Of a DNA stretch of 64,000 nt, positions 52,529-64,000 are shown piece by piece. The stretch lies in the NCBI GenBank assembly GCA_019565575.1, contig CP067379.1, positions 124,001-188,000 of the forward strand. The letters run 5' to 3'. The stretch comes from Flavobacterium covae. GTDB lineage: Bacteria > Bacteroidota > Bacteroidia > Flavobacteriales > Flavobacteriaceae. A program made the translations under genes and the position numbers. Below the pieces are notes generated by a model that worked only from the letters and a program-made list of their open reading frames with translations, ran no database searches and was not told the origin of the DNA. The stretch's first letter is position 1. Every line of letters begins with the position of its first letter.

Positions 52529-52861
52529 TTGCAAGTCTAGAAATTTAAAGGTTTAGAAGTATAGGTATTTAATAGCTTACCCAATAAATCGTAACCTGAT
52601 TTTATTTTGTTCAAATATAAGCTATCCGTTTTTTATGGGAAATAGCCTTGGTTAAATTATCTTTGAAAAATCTAGTCTTTCCTTTTTTATAAAAAGGTCA
52701 TCTAAATATTTTCTCTTATATAAAATAAATATAACAACTTAAAATAAGCTCTAAATTATTCATTATCAATTTCTTTATATTAGTCCTTTTAAACCTTGTT
52801 TTTTTATAGTTATTTAAAAACGTGTTAATTCATTTATAAAAATATGAAGACAAAAGAATAA
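52529..52861. other. Intergenic region upstream of mpl
   Basis: 333 bases, AT-rich, no credible gene. CAAATATA at 52612–52619 is a minus-strand TATATTTG, a plausible -7 box for mpl. A short TAAAAAGGTCATCT (near 52690) recalls the left end of the 51014 element. Nothing else stands out. Confidence 0.6.
52612..52619 (-). promoter_or_regulatory. Putative -7 box of mpl promoter
   Basis: TATATTTG on the minus strand, 84 bases upstream of the mpl ATG. No clear TTTG at the -33 distance. Confidence 0.35.
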
Positions 52862-53548
52862 TTACTTTTTGAAATCATTTTTTAATTGTTCTGCTTTTTC
52901 TTTGTCTTTTATTTTATTTGTATATAAATCATATAGCTTTTCAAAGGTTATTTTAGAGTGACCTATTTGATAGGCTTTTTTAAACCAAAACTCTGCAGTT
53001 TTATAAGCATCAAATTGAACTGCTATATACCCTTGTGCTAAATAACCATCTATAGGTGAAAAGGTTATCAATTCTTTAGCATATTGATCTGCTTTTTCTT
53101 GTCCTCCTCCAAGAAATTTGGGCAACTCACAATATAGCATAATCAATGCCCAGCGAGCTCCTATGTGTTTGGGATCTAAAGCTAAGGTTTTTAGAAACGT
53201 TTCTTCTATACTTCCTATCATTGTTAATGCTTTCAATTTATTAGAATTTTTCGCTTTCATGGCTAAAGCACTTCCGTATTTAAACCAACTATCGGCTTTT
53301 TGAGGTTCTAATCGTACTAATTCTTGTCCATAATGTACCATATAATTCCAATCTTTTTGGTAAAAGGCTATTTCTCCTAATTTTGAGACTATTTCTATAT
53401 TTTTAGGATTTGTTTTGAGTATTGTTTCTAAAATGGGTTTAGCCTGAAGGTATTTCTTTTGTTTATATAATTCTAATGCTTGTTCTAACGGTTGTTGAGC
53501 ATTCAATAAATAACAAAAAAACAGAATTAGTATTTGAAATATTTTCAT
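52862..53548 (-). CDS. Exported tetratricopeptide-repeat protein
   Basis: 228 residues, intact. Signal peptide MKIFQILILFFCYLLNAQ, then about five TPR-like helix pairs (ALELYKQKKYLQAKPILETI, KADSWFKYGSALAMKA, KTAEFWFKKAYQIGH). Probably a periplasmic or outer-membrane scaffold; no specific function is visible. Confidence 0.8.
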   Translation of the reverse strand: MKIFQILILFFCYLLNAQQPLEQALELYKQKKYLQAKPILETILKTNPKNIEIVSKLGEIAFYQKDWNYMVHYGQELVRLEPQKADSWFKYGSALAMKAKNSNKLKALTMIGSIEETFLKTLALDPKHIGARWALIMLYCELPKFLGGGQEKADQYAKELITFSPIDGYLAQGYIAVQFDAYKTAEFWFKKAYQIGHSKITFEKLYDLYTNKIKDKEKAEQLKNDFKK

Positions 53549-53667
53549 TTATTTAAATTTTATAGGTCATTAATTTCTCTTGAAATTACTTTTATTAGTT
53601 GATCGTATGAGTATCTAACTTCTAATAGTAGTTTCATACATCAAAAATATAATAATATTGTAAATAA

Positions 53668-53698
53668 AAAAGCTGAACTCAATTGAGTCCAGCTTTTA
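53668..53698 (-). terminator. Terminator of the S46 peptidase gene
   Basis: AAAAAGCTGAACTCAA and TTGAGTCCAGCTTTT arms, A-run and T-run on either side. One base pair is a wobble on the transcript. Confidence 0.8.
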
Positions 53699-53723
53699 CA
53701 CTACATGTCATTATATAAACGTA

Positions 53724-55874
53724 TTATTTTACCAATGTCATTTCATCTACAATATGTTTGGCACCTGAGAAATTCTCTATTACCCATAATACATAACGAA
53801 TATCACAGTTAATTGTTCTTTGTAATTTTTTATCAAAGATTACATCTCCTGCCATTGCTTCGATGTTTCCATCAAAAGCTAGACCTATTAATTCTCCTTT
53901 ACCATTTAAGACAGGAGAACCTGAGTTACCACCTGTTATATCATTATCAGATAAGAAATTCACGTGTAAAGTTCCATCTTTATCGACATAACGACCAAAA
54001 TCTTTGTTTTTATTCATTTCTAACACACGAGTTGGCAAATCAAACTCTGCATCTTCTTTTTGTATTTTTTAACTTGACCTGCTAAAGTAGTGTAGTTATT
54101 GATAGTTGCTTCATTACGCTTATCTGCTGGCAATGCACGCACCTTACCATAGGTTAAACGTAAAGTAGAGTTAGCATCTGGATATTTTATATCTCCAATT
54201 TTAGAATCACGTAATCCTTGTACTAATTTACGAAATGCCACACCAAAATCGTTTTGTGCTTTTGCAATCGCATCTGATTTAGATGAAAAATGCGTTAACA
54301 TATCATTAGATAATACATACAAAGGATCAGTAAGAAGAGCTGTCTCATTTGGGTTAGCAAGGAATGCTGTAATTTTTTCTTTAGATGTAAATAAACTCAA
54401 ATCGAAAGCTTTATTTACATAGGCTGTAAAGTCATTATTATTTGTTTTAGCTAATTCAGCCACTTTAGGAGCAATAGAATAACCTGTAGATTTAGTAGCA
54501 TATAATTTTAATTGCGCAGCTAAAATATCTTTTTCAGCAGGAATATGCACTTCTTTATACAAATCATCTGTCATTTTTAAAATAACTGGAGCTAATTGTG
54601 CACGTTTGGCAGCATCTGCTTTAGCATACATTTCTAATTGCTTACCAATAGTTCTACCTATAGAAGCAAAGTTAGAGGTACGGAACATTTGCATCATATA
54701 GTTATCATGACGTGCTTTTTCATTTGTCATTTTATAGAAATTGTTGATAGTTTCAACCACATTTCCATACTGTGCTTTGTTTTCTGTTTTATTTGCCCAA
54801 ATATTGAATTTAGCTTCTTGAGCTGCTTTTGTTTTAGCTGTACCAAACTTAGTCAAAGCATCGATCATTCCTTGACGATTTTTCCAATAGTTGGCTGTAG
54901 AAGCAAATTTAGAAGCATATATTAGATTCAAAGCATCACTTTGATTCATATATTTTTTCATATTATCCATACCTGTTTTAGCTCCTTCAACCCAAGCTGG
55001 ATAAGCATATTTTACGTTTTGCTCAATTCCTCCTGCTGGCATCCAACGATTTGTACGACCTGGATATCCCATAATCATTGCAAAATCACCTTCTTTAACA
55101 CCACCTAAATTAACTGGTAAATGGTGTTTCGGTTTTAAAGGTACATTGTTTTCAGAGTATTCTGCAGGATTACCATTAGCATCAGCGTATACACGGAACA
55201 TAGAAAAATCCGCTGTATGACGTGGCCATTCCCAGTTGTCCGTATCACCACCAAATTTACCTAAACTTTCTGGCGGTGTTCCTACTAAACGTACATCTTT
55301 ATAATCTTGGTAAACAAAGTAGTAGTACTCATTTCCTTGAAAAAAAGGACGTACAGAAACTACATATTTACCGCCATCGTTATTTTCTTTTTCAATTTTT
55401 GCAATTTCAGCGTTGATTGCTTTTTCACGTTCAGCTTCGGTCATTGAATCATTCACAACGGCTAAAATTCTTTTTGTACAATCGTCCATACGAACAAAAA
55501 GAACGAACAAACAAACTAGATGGTTTTAATTCTTCTTTTTTAGAACTAGCCCAAAATCCGTTTTTTAAATGATTTTTTTCAGCACTAGACAATTCAGCTA
55601 TAGCATCATAACCACAGTGGTGGTTAGTTAAAACTAAACCTTCTTTAGATATCATTTCAGCTGTACAGCCTCCATTAAACTGAACAATAGCATTTTTTAA
55701 ACTATTATTATTGATACTATAAATTTCTTCAGAAGTCAGCTGAAGTCCCATTTTTTGCATATCGCGGTGGTTTAAACGTTCTATAAACATTAAAAACCAC
55801 ATCCCCTCATCTGCTTTTACACTTGTGGGTATAAGTATAATAGCCGTAATTAGAGATAGAACTAATTTTTTCAT
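53724..55874 (-). CDS. S46 family dipeptidyl-peptidase, DPP7 type (two frameshifts)
   Basis: Periplasmic serine exopeptidase releasing dipeptides, corrected length 716 residues, normal for S46. Signal peptide MKKLVLSLITAIILIPTSVKA. The chymotrypsin-like triad is visible: His in VLTNHHCGYDAI, Asp in the FGGDTDNWEWPRHTADFS region, Ser in ITGGNSGSPVLNGKG. The specificity residue after the Ser is Gly (LAFDGNIEAM), as in DPP7 (hydrophobic P1), and not Arg as in DPP11 (acidic P1). Breaks near 55495–55500 and at the T-run 54057–54061 (corrected KYKKEDAEFDLPTRVLEM). Confidence 0.9.
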
Positions 55875-55967
55875 AATATTAATTATAATCTTTTTTGTTG
55901 CGAATATAAAGGATATTTTAAGAATAAATCAATACCATCTTGAAATTAACATCTTTAACATTTAAAA

Positions 55968-56004
55968 TTAATCAGGCTTGAAAATTTTCAAGCCTGATTT
56001 TTAT
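55968..56004. terminator. Palindromic terminator after the giant gene
   Basis: AATCAGGCTTGAAAA and TTTTCAAGCCTGATT, perfect arms without loop, flanked by A/T runs; 20 bases past the stop of the 56023 gene on the minus strand. Confidence 0.85.
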
Positions 56005-56022
56005 AAGAAAAGTTTATACAAT

Positions 56023-59000
56023 TTATTTAACTAATATTTTGTAAACTGAATTTTCTGCCTGATATCTCTCTAAGTTTATATAATACATACCATTTTTCAT
56101 ATTGATTGGTAAATAAATTTTCTTAGCTGTTTTATCAAATTTCAATTCAAAACGTTGTCCTATGGTATTAACTAAAACAACTTCTTTAATATCTTCGTAA
56201 CTTTCACAATCTAAATTAATTACTTCTTCATTTTGTGAAATATAGTTTGGATATACTTTACATTTATTATTATTAGTAGAAACTACTTGAGTTTGATCTA
56301 ATCTAGAAGAAGCAACTACAACAGGATTGTCACCTCCATAACATGGTATGTAAATTTGTATAACATATACTCTACCGTCTCTCATTTTTAATTTAGAAGT
56401 CACATTCCCTCTTTTACCAAAAAGACAATTCATCAAAAAAGTACTTCTACTTTCCGTTATTCCATCCGTTTCACCTGGATAATACGTTCTAGAAAAATTT
56501 TGATCTGGGAATCCCATCTGATCCCAACTCCACGTTACTTCTGCCACATCTTTTCCTTTCACTACTTCTCCATTATTATATTTCCATATAAACACATGAA
56601 AACCTGGCCAATTATAATCATAATCATACACTAAATTAGGTATTTCTCTTTTTTGAACCGTGTATTCTTGAGAATGGGTTTCTATCCAAGCCCCTGATAC
56701 ACATTGGTAACTAGCAACTAATTTTATTTTATCACCATTTGCCCATTCAGATCCTTTTAGAGTATAACTAGATCTACCATATCCTTCATAAACTCGTACT
56801 CCGTTTTTAGTCCAGTAGTAATAATAATTTCCTGACCCTCCTGTAAGACTAGCGCTTAATGATGAGGCATCTCCTGAACCATACAATATCCGTAATCCTG
56901 ATATTGCAACGGAACTTGGTGAAGTATTTTTTTCTACTATATAACTTTGCGAAGAGGTTTCAATCCAAGTTCCTGATATACATTGGTAACTAGCTACTAA
57001 TCTTATTTTGTCTCCATTTGACCACTCTGATCCCTTTAATGTGTAAGTAGATCTTCCGTATCCTTCATGTACTCTCACATCATTTTTAGTCCAGTAATAA
57101 TAAAAATTAGCTGTTCCTCCTGTAAGATTAGCTGTTAAAGACAATTCTTCTGAATTACAAAATGAGCGTAATCCTGCTATTGCAACAGTACTTGGAGAGG
57201 TATATTTATCTAGGTTATACTCTTGTGAAGCTGTTTCTATCCAACTACCTGAAACACATTGATAACTCACAACCAATTTCAATCTATCTCCATTATTCCA
57301 TTGATTTCCTTGCAATGTATAATTAGATTTATCATAGCCTTCTGATACGCGTGTCCCGTTTTTTGTCCAGTAATAAAAGAATCTTCCTGAGCCTCCTGTT
57401 ACATTAGCAGATAAAGAAATACCATCCGAATCACAAAATGCTCGTAATCCAGTTACGGCAACAGCATTTGGTGAAGTATTTTTAACAATTGTGTATTCTT
57501 GCGAAGGTGTTTCTATCCAACTACCTGATGCGCATTGATAACTCACAACCATTTTTAATTTATCGCCATTGCTCCATTGATTTCCTTGTAAGGTATAGGT
57601 TGATTTATCATAGCCTTCTGATACGCGTGTTCCATTTTTTGTCCAATAGTAAAAAAATCTTCCTGAGCCTCCTGTTATGTTAGCAGATAAAGAGATACCA
57701 TCTGAATCACAGAAAGGTTTTAATCCTGAAATTGCAAGTGAACTTGGCGAACTGTTTTTTACTATTGTTGATTCTTGTGAGTACAAATTAGACCATGATC
57801 CTCCTATACGAGTTAAATAATCGACTTGTAATTTCAATTTATCTCCGTTAGACCAATTTGTATTATCTACTGTATAATTTGCTTTATCGAATCCTTCTGT
57901 AACACGTTGTCCATTTTTATACCATATATAATATAGTCTATCACATCCTACTCCTCCTACTGTATTTGCGGATACACGGTAGGAAGTTTCACAACCGCTT
58001 AAAGTTCCTAATCCTGAAAACGAAACGGAAGTAGGTGCTGTTCGTTCATCTATTGTATATTCTGGCGATAGGATGTCTATCCAATTACCTGCTACGCATT
58101 GATAAGCTATTCCTACTCGTAATTTGTCGCCATTTGACCACTGAGACCCTTGTAAAGTGTAGGTTGATAGACCATATCCTTCATATACTCGTGTCCCATT
58201 TTTTGTCCAATAGTAATAGTAACTTCCTGTACCGCCAGTTTGTGTTAAACTTAAGTTTAAGCTATCACTTGCTAAAAAAGGAGCTAAACCGTTTACAGCT
58301 AATGAAGTTGGGGACGTGTATTTCTCTACAGTATATTCTTGTGAAGGTCTTTCTACCCAACTTCCTGAAATACATTGATAGCTAACCACTAATTTTAGTT
58401 TATCACCATTACTCCATTGATTTCCTTCTAAAATATAAGTGGATTTATCATAGCCTTCTGATACGCGTATCCCGTTTTTTGTCCAGTAATAAAAGAATCT
58501 TCCTGAGCCTCCTGTTATATTAGCAGATAAAGAAATCAAATCTGAATTGCAAAATGCTCGTAATCCAGTTACTGCAACAGCACTTGGTGAAGTATTTTTG
58601 TAAACCGTTATATTTTTTCTTGGACTAACACAATTATTACGAACAAATTCGGCACTTATCACATCACCATTATTCCAACTGTTAGATTGCAAGTAAAAAT
58701 CTTTGCTTGTTTCTTGTGTAAGTACGTTGTTTTTATACCATCTTATTTGATCTCCTGAATCAAAACCAGAAACTGTAACTGAGGTTTCTTCATTAGAACA
58801 AAGTTGTATAATTTCTTTGTTTACAATAGGTATATTAGGTATATTAGATATGGTTATTGGCAAATCGTAAGTAATTGTACCATCAAAAAAACCTGTTGCA
58901 CATTGAACTTGAACTAATACTTTTAATTTATCACCATTCGTCCAATCATTTCTATTCAATCTATAATTTCTCTTGTCATATCCTTCCGCAATACGTATAT

Positions 59001-62000
59001 CATTTTTTAACCATACGTAATAAAATGATCCATTTCCTCCTTCTGTAACAATATTCAAATCAAGTCCTGATTCACAAGTTCCTAAAGTTCTTAATCCATT
59101 TACATAAACATTCAATGGGCGAATATTTTTATTGACGCTATACTCTTGTGAAGCTGTTTCTATCCAACTACCTGATGCGCATTGATAACTCACAACCATT
59201 TTTAATTTATCGCCATTGCTCCATTGATTTCCTTGTAAGGTATAGGTTGATTTATCATAGCCTTCTGATACGCGTATTCCATTTTTTGTCCAATAGTAAA
59301 AAAATCTTCCTGAGCCTCCTGTTATGTTAGCAGATAAAGAGATACCATCTGAATCACAGAAAGGTTTTAATCCTGAAATTGCAAGTGAACTTGGCGAACT
59401 GTTTTTTACTATTGTTGATTCTTGTGAGTACAAATTAGACCATGATCCTCCTATACGAGTTAAATAATCGACTTGTAATTTCAATTTATCTCCGTTAGAC
59501 CAATTTGTATTATCTACTGTATAATTTGCTTTATCGAATCCTTCTGTAACACGTTGTCCATTTTTATACCATATATAATATAGTCTATCACATCCTACTC
59601 CTCCTACTGTATTTGCGGATACACGGTAGGAAGTTTCACAACCGCTTAAAGTTCCTAATCCTGAAAACGAAACGGAAGTAGGTGCTGTTCGTTCATCTAT
59701 TGTATATTCTGGCGATAGGATGTCTATCCAATTACCTGCTACGCATTGATAAGCTATTCCTACTCGTAATTTGTCGCCATTTGACCACTGAGACCCTTGT
59801 AAAGTGTAGGTTGATAGACCATATCCTTCATATACTCGTGTCCCATTTTTTGTCCAATAGTAATAGTAACTTCCTGTACCGCCAGTTTGTGTTAAACTTA
59901 AGTTTAAGCTATCACTTGCTAAAAAAGGAGCTAAACCGTTTACAGCTAATGAAGTTGGGGACGTGTATTTCTCTACAGTATATTCTTGTGAAGGTCTTTC
60001 TACCCAACTTCCTGAAATACATTGATAGCTAACCACTAATTTTAGTTTATCACCATTACTCCATTGATTTCCTTCTAAAATATAAGTGGATTTATCATAG
60101 CCTTCTGATACGCGTATCCCGTTTTTTGTCCAGTAATAAAAGAATCTTCCTGAGCCTCCTGTTATATTAGCAGATAAAGAAATCAAATCTGAATTGCAAA
60201 ATGCTCGTAATCCAGTTACTGCAACAGCACTTGGTGAAGTATTTTTAACAACTGTATGTTCTTCTGAAAATGTTTCAATCCAGCTACCTGATGTGCATTG
60301 ATAAGAGACTGATGCTTTTATACGATCGTTATTTGACCATTCCATAGGAATTAGAGCGAAAGCCGACATATCAGTGCCTTCTACTAACTTAATCCCATTC
60401 TTATACCATTTGTATATAAATGTTCCACTACCTCCTGTAATATTCAAGGTTAAGCTCAAATTATCATCATTTGAACAGAAAGGACGCACTCCATTAATAA
60501 CTATATTAGAAGGAGAGGTTTGTTTTTCTATTACAAGAGAAACTTCTTTTGTAGTAGTAGGATCTAAATCCGTAAATACAACTGATTTTAATGTGTCTCC
60601 TGTATTTAAAACAGCTCCTGTAAAAGTAATATCGGAACTATTTGTGGATTGACGAATATTATTAAGATACCATATATATTTATATCCAATCGTTGTATCT
60701 CCTGTGATATTTACTAAATATCTTTGAGTATCATTAGCACATAACTTAGGATTGCCTGATATTGTAGTAGAAAAGTTGGGAACAAACTTATAATTGGTAT
60801 TAAATTTAATTTTTTGTTGTGCTTTTCCACTTATGGCTACGTACATAGCGTTATAACTTCCTGTAGTATTTTTTGAATTTATAACAAAATCATAATTACC
60901 ATTTCTGAGTATTGCATCTTTCAACACATTTTCATCTTCTGTAAAATTTTCATCTTTATTAAAATCTAGATAAAATTTAGGTTTCCCAAAAACAGATGAT
61001 CCATTACTATTCGTTTGAGTTGAACTGAATGTATAGGTTTCTCCTGATTTAAATATAGTATAACTAGATTTAGACATCATGTCATAATCTGAATATGATC
61101 CATAAAAACCTACAAAACGTTTGTCATAAATTTTTGAACCAGAAGAATCAGTAATGGTAATTTGATTAAAACGTGTTTTTAATAAACTTACTCTGAATAA
61201 AATTTCTTGTTTTGCACTACCAGCAATGGCTACATATTTAGCTAAAACGGCACCTGTACCTACACAACATGAAGGAATTTGAAAATCATAACGTCCTGCT
61301 ACCAAATTACTACTTAATAACAGATCTTCTGAATTTTGTAAAATTCCATCACCATTTAAGTCAACAAAGAAATTAGGTTTCCCATAAGATGTGCTACCAT
61401 CGCTATTGTTTTGAGTAGGAAGAAACTGATAATTTTGACCCGCTGTATAAATAGCCACTGGGGCTGCTGAACTAATATCATAATTTGCATATCCATTATA
61501 TGGACTTGGAAAATTATATGTAAATAGAACTGTACCTGCAGTTTCCTTTACTTCTACCTTTGTAAATCTAGTCTTAACTTCTAATTGTATTTTTAATATT
61601 ATTTCTTGTTTTGCACTATTAGATGAAGCATAAAGAAGAGCTTTAGTTGAAGCATTAACTCTAAAATTAGTTGGTAATGTAAATTTGTATCGTCCTGATA
61701 CTAGTACGGATTTGAACAAAACATCTTCACTAGCTTCTAAAATACCATCATTATTTAAGTCTATAAAAATTTAGGTTTGTTAAAACTTGTTGTCCCATCG
61801 TTATTACTTTGAGCAGCTGAAAAATAATAATCTACACCTGATGTCAAGCTCACTTGTGAAGTAGTACCTAAATCATAATCTTTATATTCAGTGTATGAAT
61901 TAGTAAATAAGACATTGGTGTTATCTTCAATTTTCACAGTACTGAATCGTGTTTTTAGAGAATTTCCACTTGGTGTGTAAGAAACAAAACCACTTGGTAT

Positions 62001-64000
62001 AGCAAATAAGCCTCCTAACACCCCTACTACAAACTGACCTGAACCTGCTATAGTGGCTCCTGCGGCTCCTGCTATTGCAACTAATGCCCCTCCCCCTGGA
62101 CCTGGTTTAGGCGTATTATCATAAGATTCGTTTTCTTCCTGATTACATGATTTTACAAAGTCCGCTTCCGAACGTTTATAACAAGATCCTGTGGTTACAA
62201 CTGCTTGATAAATACCTGAACTGGTTCCTGTAGTTGTTAAAGATTTGCTATTTTGTTGAACAACTCCATCTTTTATAAACTGGACAGTTGCATTAGGATT
62301 TGATGACAATAAATTTTGTAACACGTTTTGTTTACTAGGATCGGTAGCTTGAGCCGTTAGCGTAAAAGAACTGGTTCCTTTAGCTGGACAAAATTCAGCA
62401 GTACTTTCTGTTAAGCTAATCGCAGGTATTTCTGAATTTGGTAAATCTACTTTATCTGAATTACTAGGTGTAGATTTTAATCCCATGGATAACATTAGTT
62501 TTTTTTCAGTAGATGAAATTTCTATTGTTCCTTCTTTAGTAATATTTAAATAGCTATTTGTGGTAACGTTTTTTACTGTATATAATACATTTTTATTACT
62601 GTCTCTACTCAGATCAAAAAGATCGGCTTGATCTATTGTAGAACAAACAACAGCCCCCCAACAAATTTTAAGCCATAGTTTTTATTAGACTTAGAAATAA
62701 TTTTTCTGCTGGTTGTATCATAATAAAAAACAAAATCTCCTGGTAACAAAACGGTTGGATCTTGTTTGTATTCTTCTACCGTTGGCTTAAAGTTTGTTCC
62801 ATTAGTATCATTATAACGTAAAAACTTTTTAAAAGTCTGATCTGATATAACGAAATAATTATTTTTTGAATTTTCTTTAACTTTTACAGCTATATATTCA
62901 CTGTTTTTAAGAGGTAATTCTGTAGTAATTGTTTTTTTCGGCGACTGTCCCTCCTGAACTAGTAAATTTAGTCCATTCATAATCAACAACATCAGGCGAA
63001 GGATTTTTAACTAGAACTTTAAAATTATCCTCACAGTCAGGCTTTGTAAAATCTAGTGTTATTTTTTTATCTGCAACTGTAAAAGCATAAGATAACGTTT
63101 CCTTATTTGAATCTAGCTTTCTATTGTTTAATTTATCTTTTATTGTAAAATAAAAAGTTCCTGGAAAATTTATTTCTATTTTTTTACTTATAAAATCTCC
63201 TTTGCATTTTAGTTCTTGCCCTCCTAATGTAATTTCTTTTCCATTATAGTTTAAAACTAAATCAAACTTTTGTGGGTAATTATTTGAGTCTGTATCTTCC
63301 GCTTGAATGTTTATATAAGCGGGTTCAAATTGCCCTGGTACTAACTCTAAGTCAGGAACGTCAAAATCTACAGTAGGCATGGTAAAATTACCAATCACTT
63401 CATATACTCTTCTAAATTTTTGAGAAGATTCAACAACCAAACCATCTGTATTGATAATTTTCACAAAAATCTCTACATCATATTGTCCTATTTCATTTAA
63501 CCCTTTAAAAAAACAAACATCTCCTAAAAGGCATAAACCAGAATCTTTACTTAATTCATAATTATTACCTGATTTTTTATTTGTCAGAATAGCTTTTACA
63601 AATTCTACCGTTTGTACTTTATTGTCTAGCGGGTTTGCTTCTTGTACAAAACCTATTTTAAATAGGTCTCCTACATTACCTTGTGCATTAGCTACATCCA
63701 TATCAATAGTAACATAAGGCAGAAAACCAGACATAACAATACTCAAGGGGCAGGCTAATTGATTCCCTTTTAGAGATTCTCCTTTAACAATAAGGGTGTA
63801 ATATCCTTTTGATAAGTATTCTGGAGAAATTTGTTCTACTGTATTAATCTTATCTATACCATTAATAGCTGGTTTCTTAGGATTTTTAGCATCTAATATA
63901 TAGGGCTGATAAATATCTCCTTGCTGTGATTGTAAACTTAAATCTATATTTGCATTCAACCCAAACCCAAAATCTTCATCCATCCATGCTGCTGTTATTT
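56023..64000 (-). CDS. Giant T9SS-secreted multidomain repeat protein, 5' end outside window (three frameshifts)
   Basis: More than 2,650 residues are visible; the start is beyond base 64000. The C-terminus is a type A T9SS sorting domain (CKVYPNYISQNEEVI, GMYYINLERY, ending SVYKILVK), so the protein is secreted or cell-surface anchored. N- to C-terminal: beta-rich domains of unknown type (63983–62640), a Gly/Ala hydrophobic segment (about 61980–62111), three GEVED-like domains of about 120 residues with a DLNGDGILQNSEDLL-type calcium-like loop, then fourteen units of about 91 residues (YYWTKNGIRVSEGYDK, WSNGDKLKLVVSYQC), an Ig-like/PKD-like repeat. Breaks at 61765–61769 (one A missing), 62654–62659 (one C missing), 62932–62938 (one T extra). 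Likely an adhesin or matrix protein; ligand unknown. Confidence 0.85.
57508..58599. repeat. 1,092-base duplicated segment, copy 2
   Basis: Nearly identical to 59155–60246 (offset exactly 1,647 bases); I see one difference, G at 57629 against A at 59276 (Thr against Ile). 1,092 bases are 364 codons, four 91-residue units. Encodes repeat units 8–11. Confidence 0.95.
59155..60246. repeat. 1,092-base duplicated segment, copy 1
   Basis: Partner of 57508–58599; encodes repeat units 2–5. Divergence begins abruptly at 59154/57507 on one side and 60247/58600 on the other, so the ends look like recombination points between homologous units. Confidence 0.95.

Noticed and set aside
52658..52665. TATCTTTG as a plus-strand promoter
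   Set aside because: No plus-strand gene follows for more than 11 kb; a chance match in AT-rich DNA.
57489..60032. Plus-strand open frames within the giant gene
   Set aside because: They occur in duplicate only because the minus-strand coding repeats are duplicated; no start context, and composition follows the opposite strand.
56640..60500. CRISPR array or tandem satellite
   Set aside because: The regular repeats are about 273 bases, in frame, and encode a diverging 91-residue protein unit; there are no short identical direct repeats with unique spacers.

Overview
The window is a low-GC chromosomal segment from a member of the Bacteroidota, almost certainly class Flavobacteriia. The evidence is the gene order eno–carA–rplQ–rpoA with the alpha, spc and S10 ribosomal clusters in one block, promoters of the Bacteroidota form TTTG-N19-TAnnTTTG, A-rich upstream regions instead of Shine-Dalgarno sequences, a SusC/SusD pair, a peptidase of family S46, and a very large protein with a type IX secretion C-terminal sorting domain. 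I cannot name the species from the sequence alone.

Layout. (1) 1–19.4 kb, minus strand: enolase (3' end outside the window), carA, then the ribosomal superoperon read from rpsL (19.3 kb) down to rplQ (2.1 kb), including fusA, secY, infA and rpoA. Promoters are visible before rpsL and between rpsJ and rplC. (2) 19.4–25.8 kb, plus strand: an Omp85/BamA-like outer-membrane protein and a SusC/SusD nutrient-uptake pair. (3) 25.8–35.5 kb: housekeeping and accessory genes (rlmB, rhomboid protease, rarA, a papain-like lipoprotein, a putative regulator, a HAD nucleotidase, an ABC transporter trio with a DUF3299-like protein, radC). (4) 35.6–51 kb, plus strand: an iron-acquisition island. It holds a TonB-dependent siderophore receptor, a PepSY membrane reductase, a small unknown protein, a LuxR-type regulator, then a PLP decarboxylase, an N-hydroxylase, a membrane acyltransferase, a fused GNAT–NIS synthetase, a separate GNAT and NIS synthetase, and a MATE exporter. 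Receptor and biosynthesis operon share the palindrome TTATTTA-N3-TAAATAA in their upstream regions, which suggests co-regulation by an iron-responsive repressor. The enzyme set predicts a desferrioxamine/bisucaberin-like hydroxamate. (5) 51–64 kb, minus strand: mpl, a TPR protein, a DPP7-type S46 peptidase, and a giant T9SS-secreted repeat protein that runs off the right edge.

Sequence quality decides how the window must be read. About half of the genes are broken by single-base indels, including essential ribosomal genes. Two classes account for nearly all of them: one-base losses in homopolymers, and a recurrent one-base insertion that turns CTGAAG into CTGGAAG (17 sites found, on both strands). 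Removing that base, or restoring the lost one, gives a full-length protein in every case. I therefore annotate these genes as single intact CDSs spanning the break and give the corrected length, instead of calling pseudogenes. The CTGGAAG pattern looks like a systematic long-read basecalling artefact, perhaps from a modified base.
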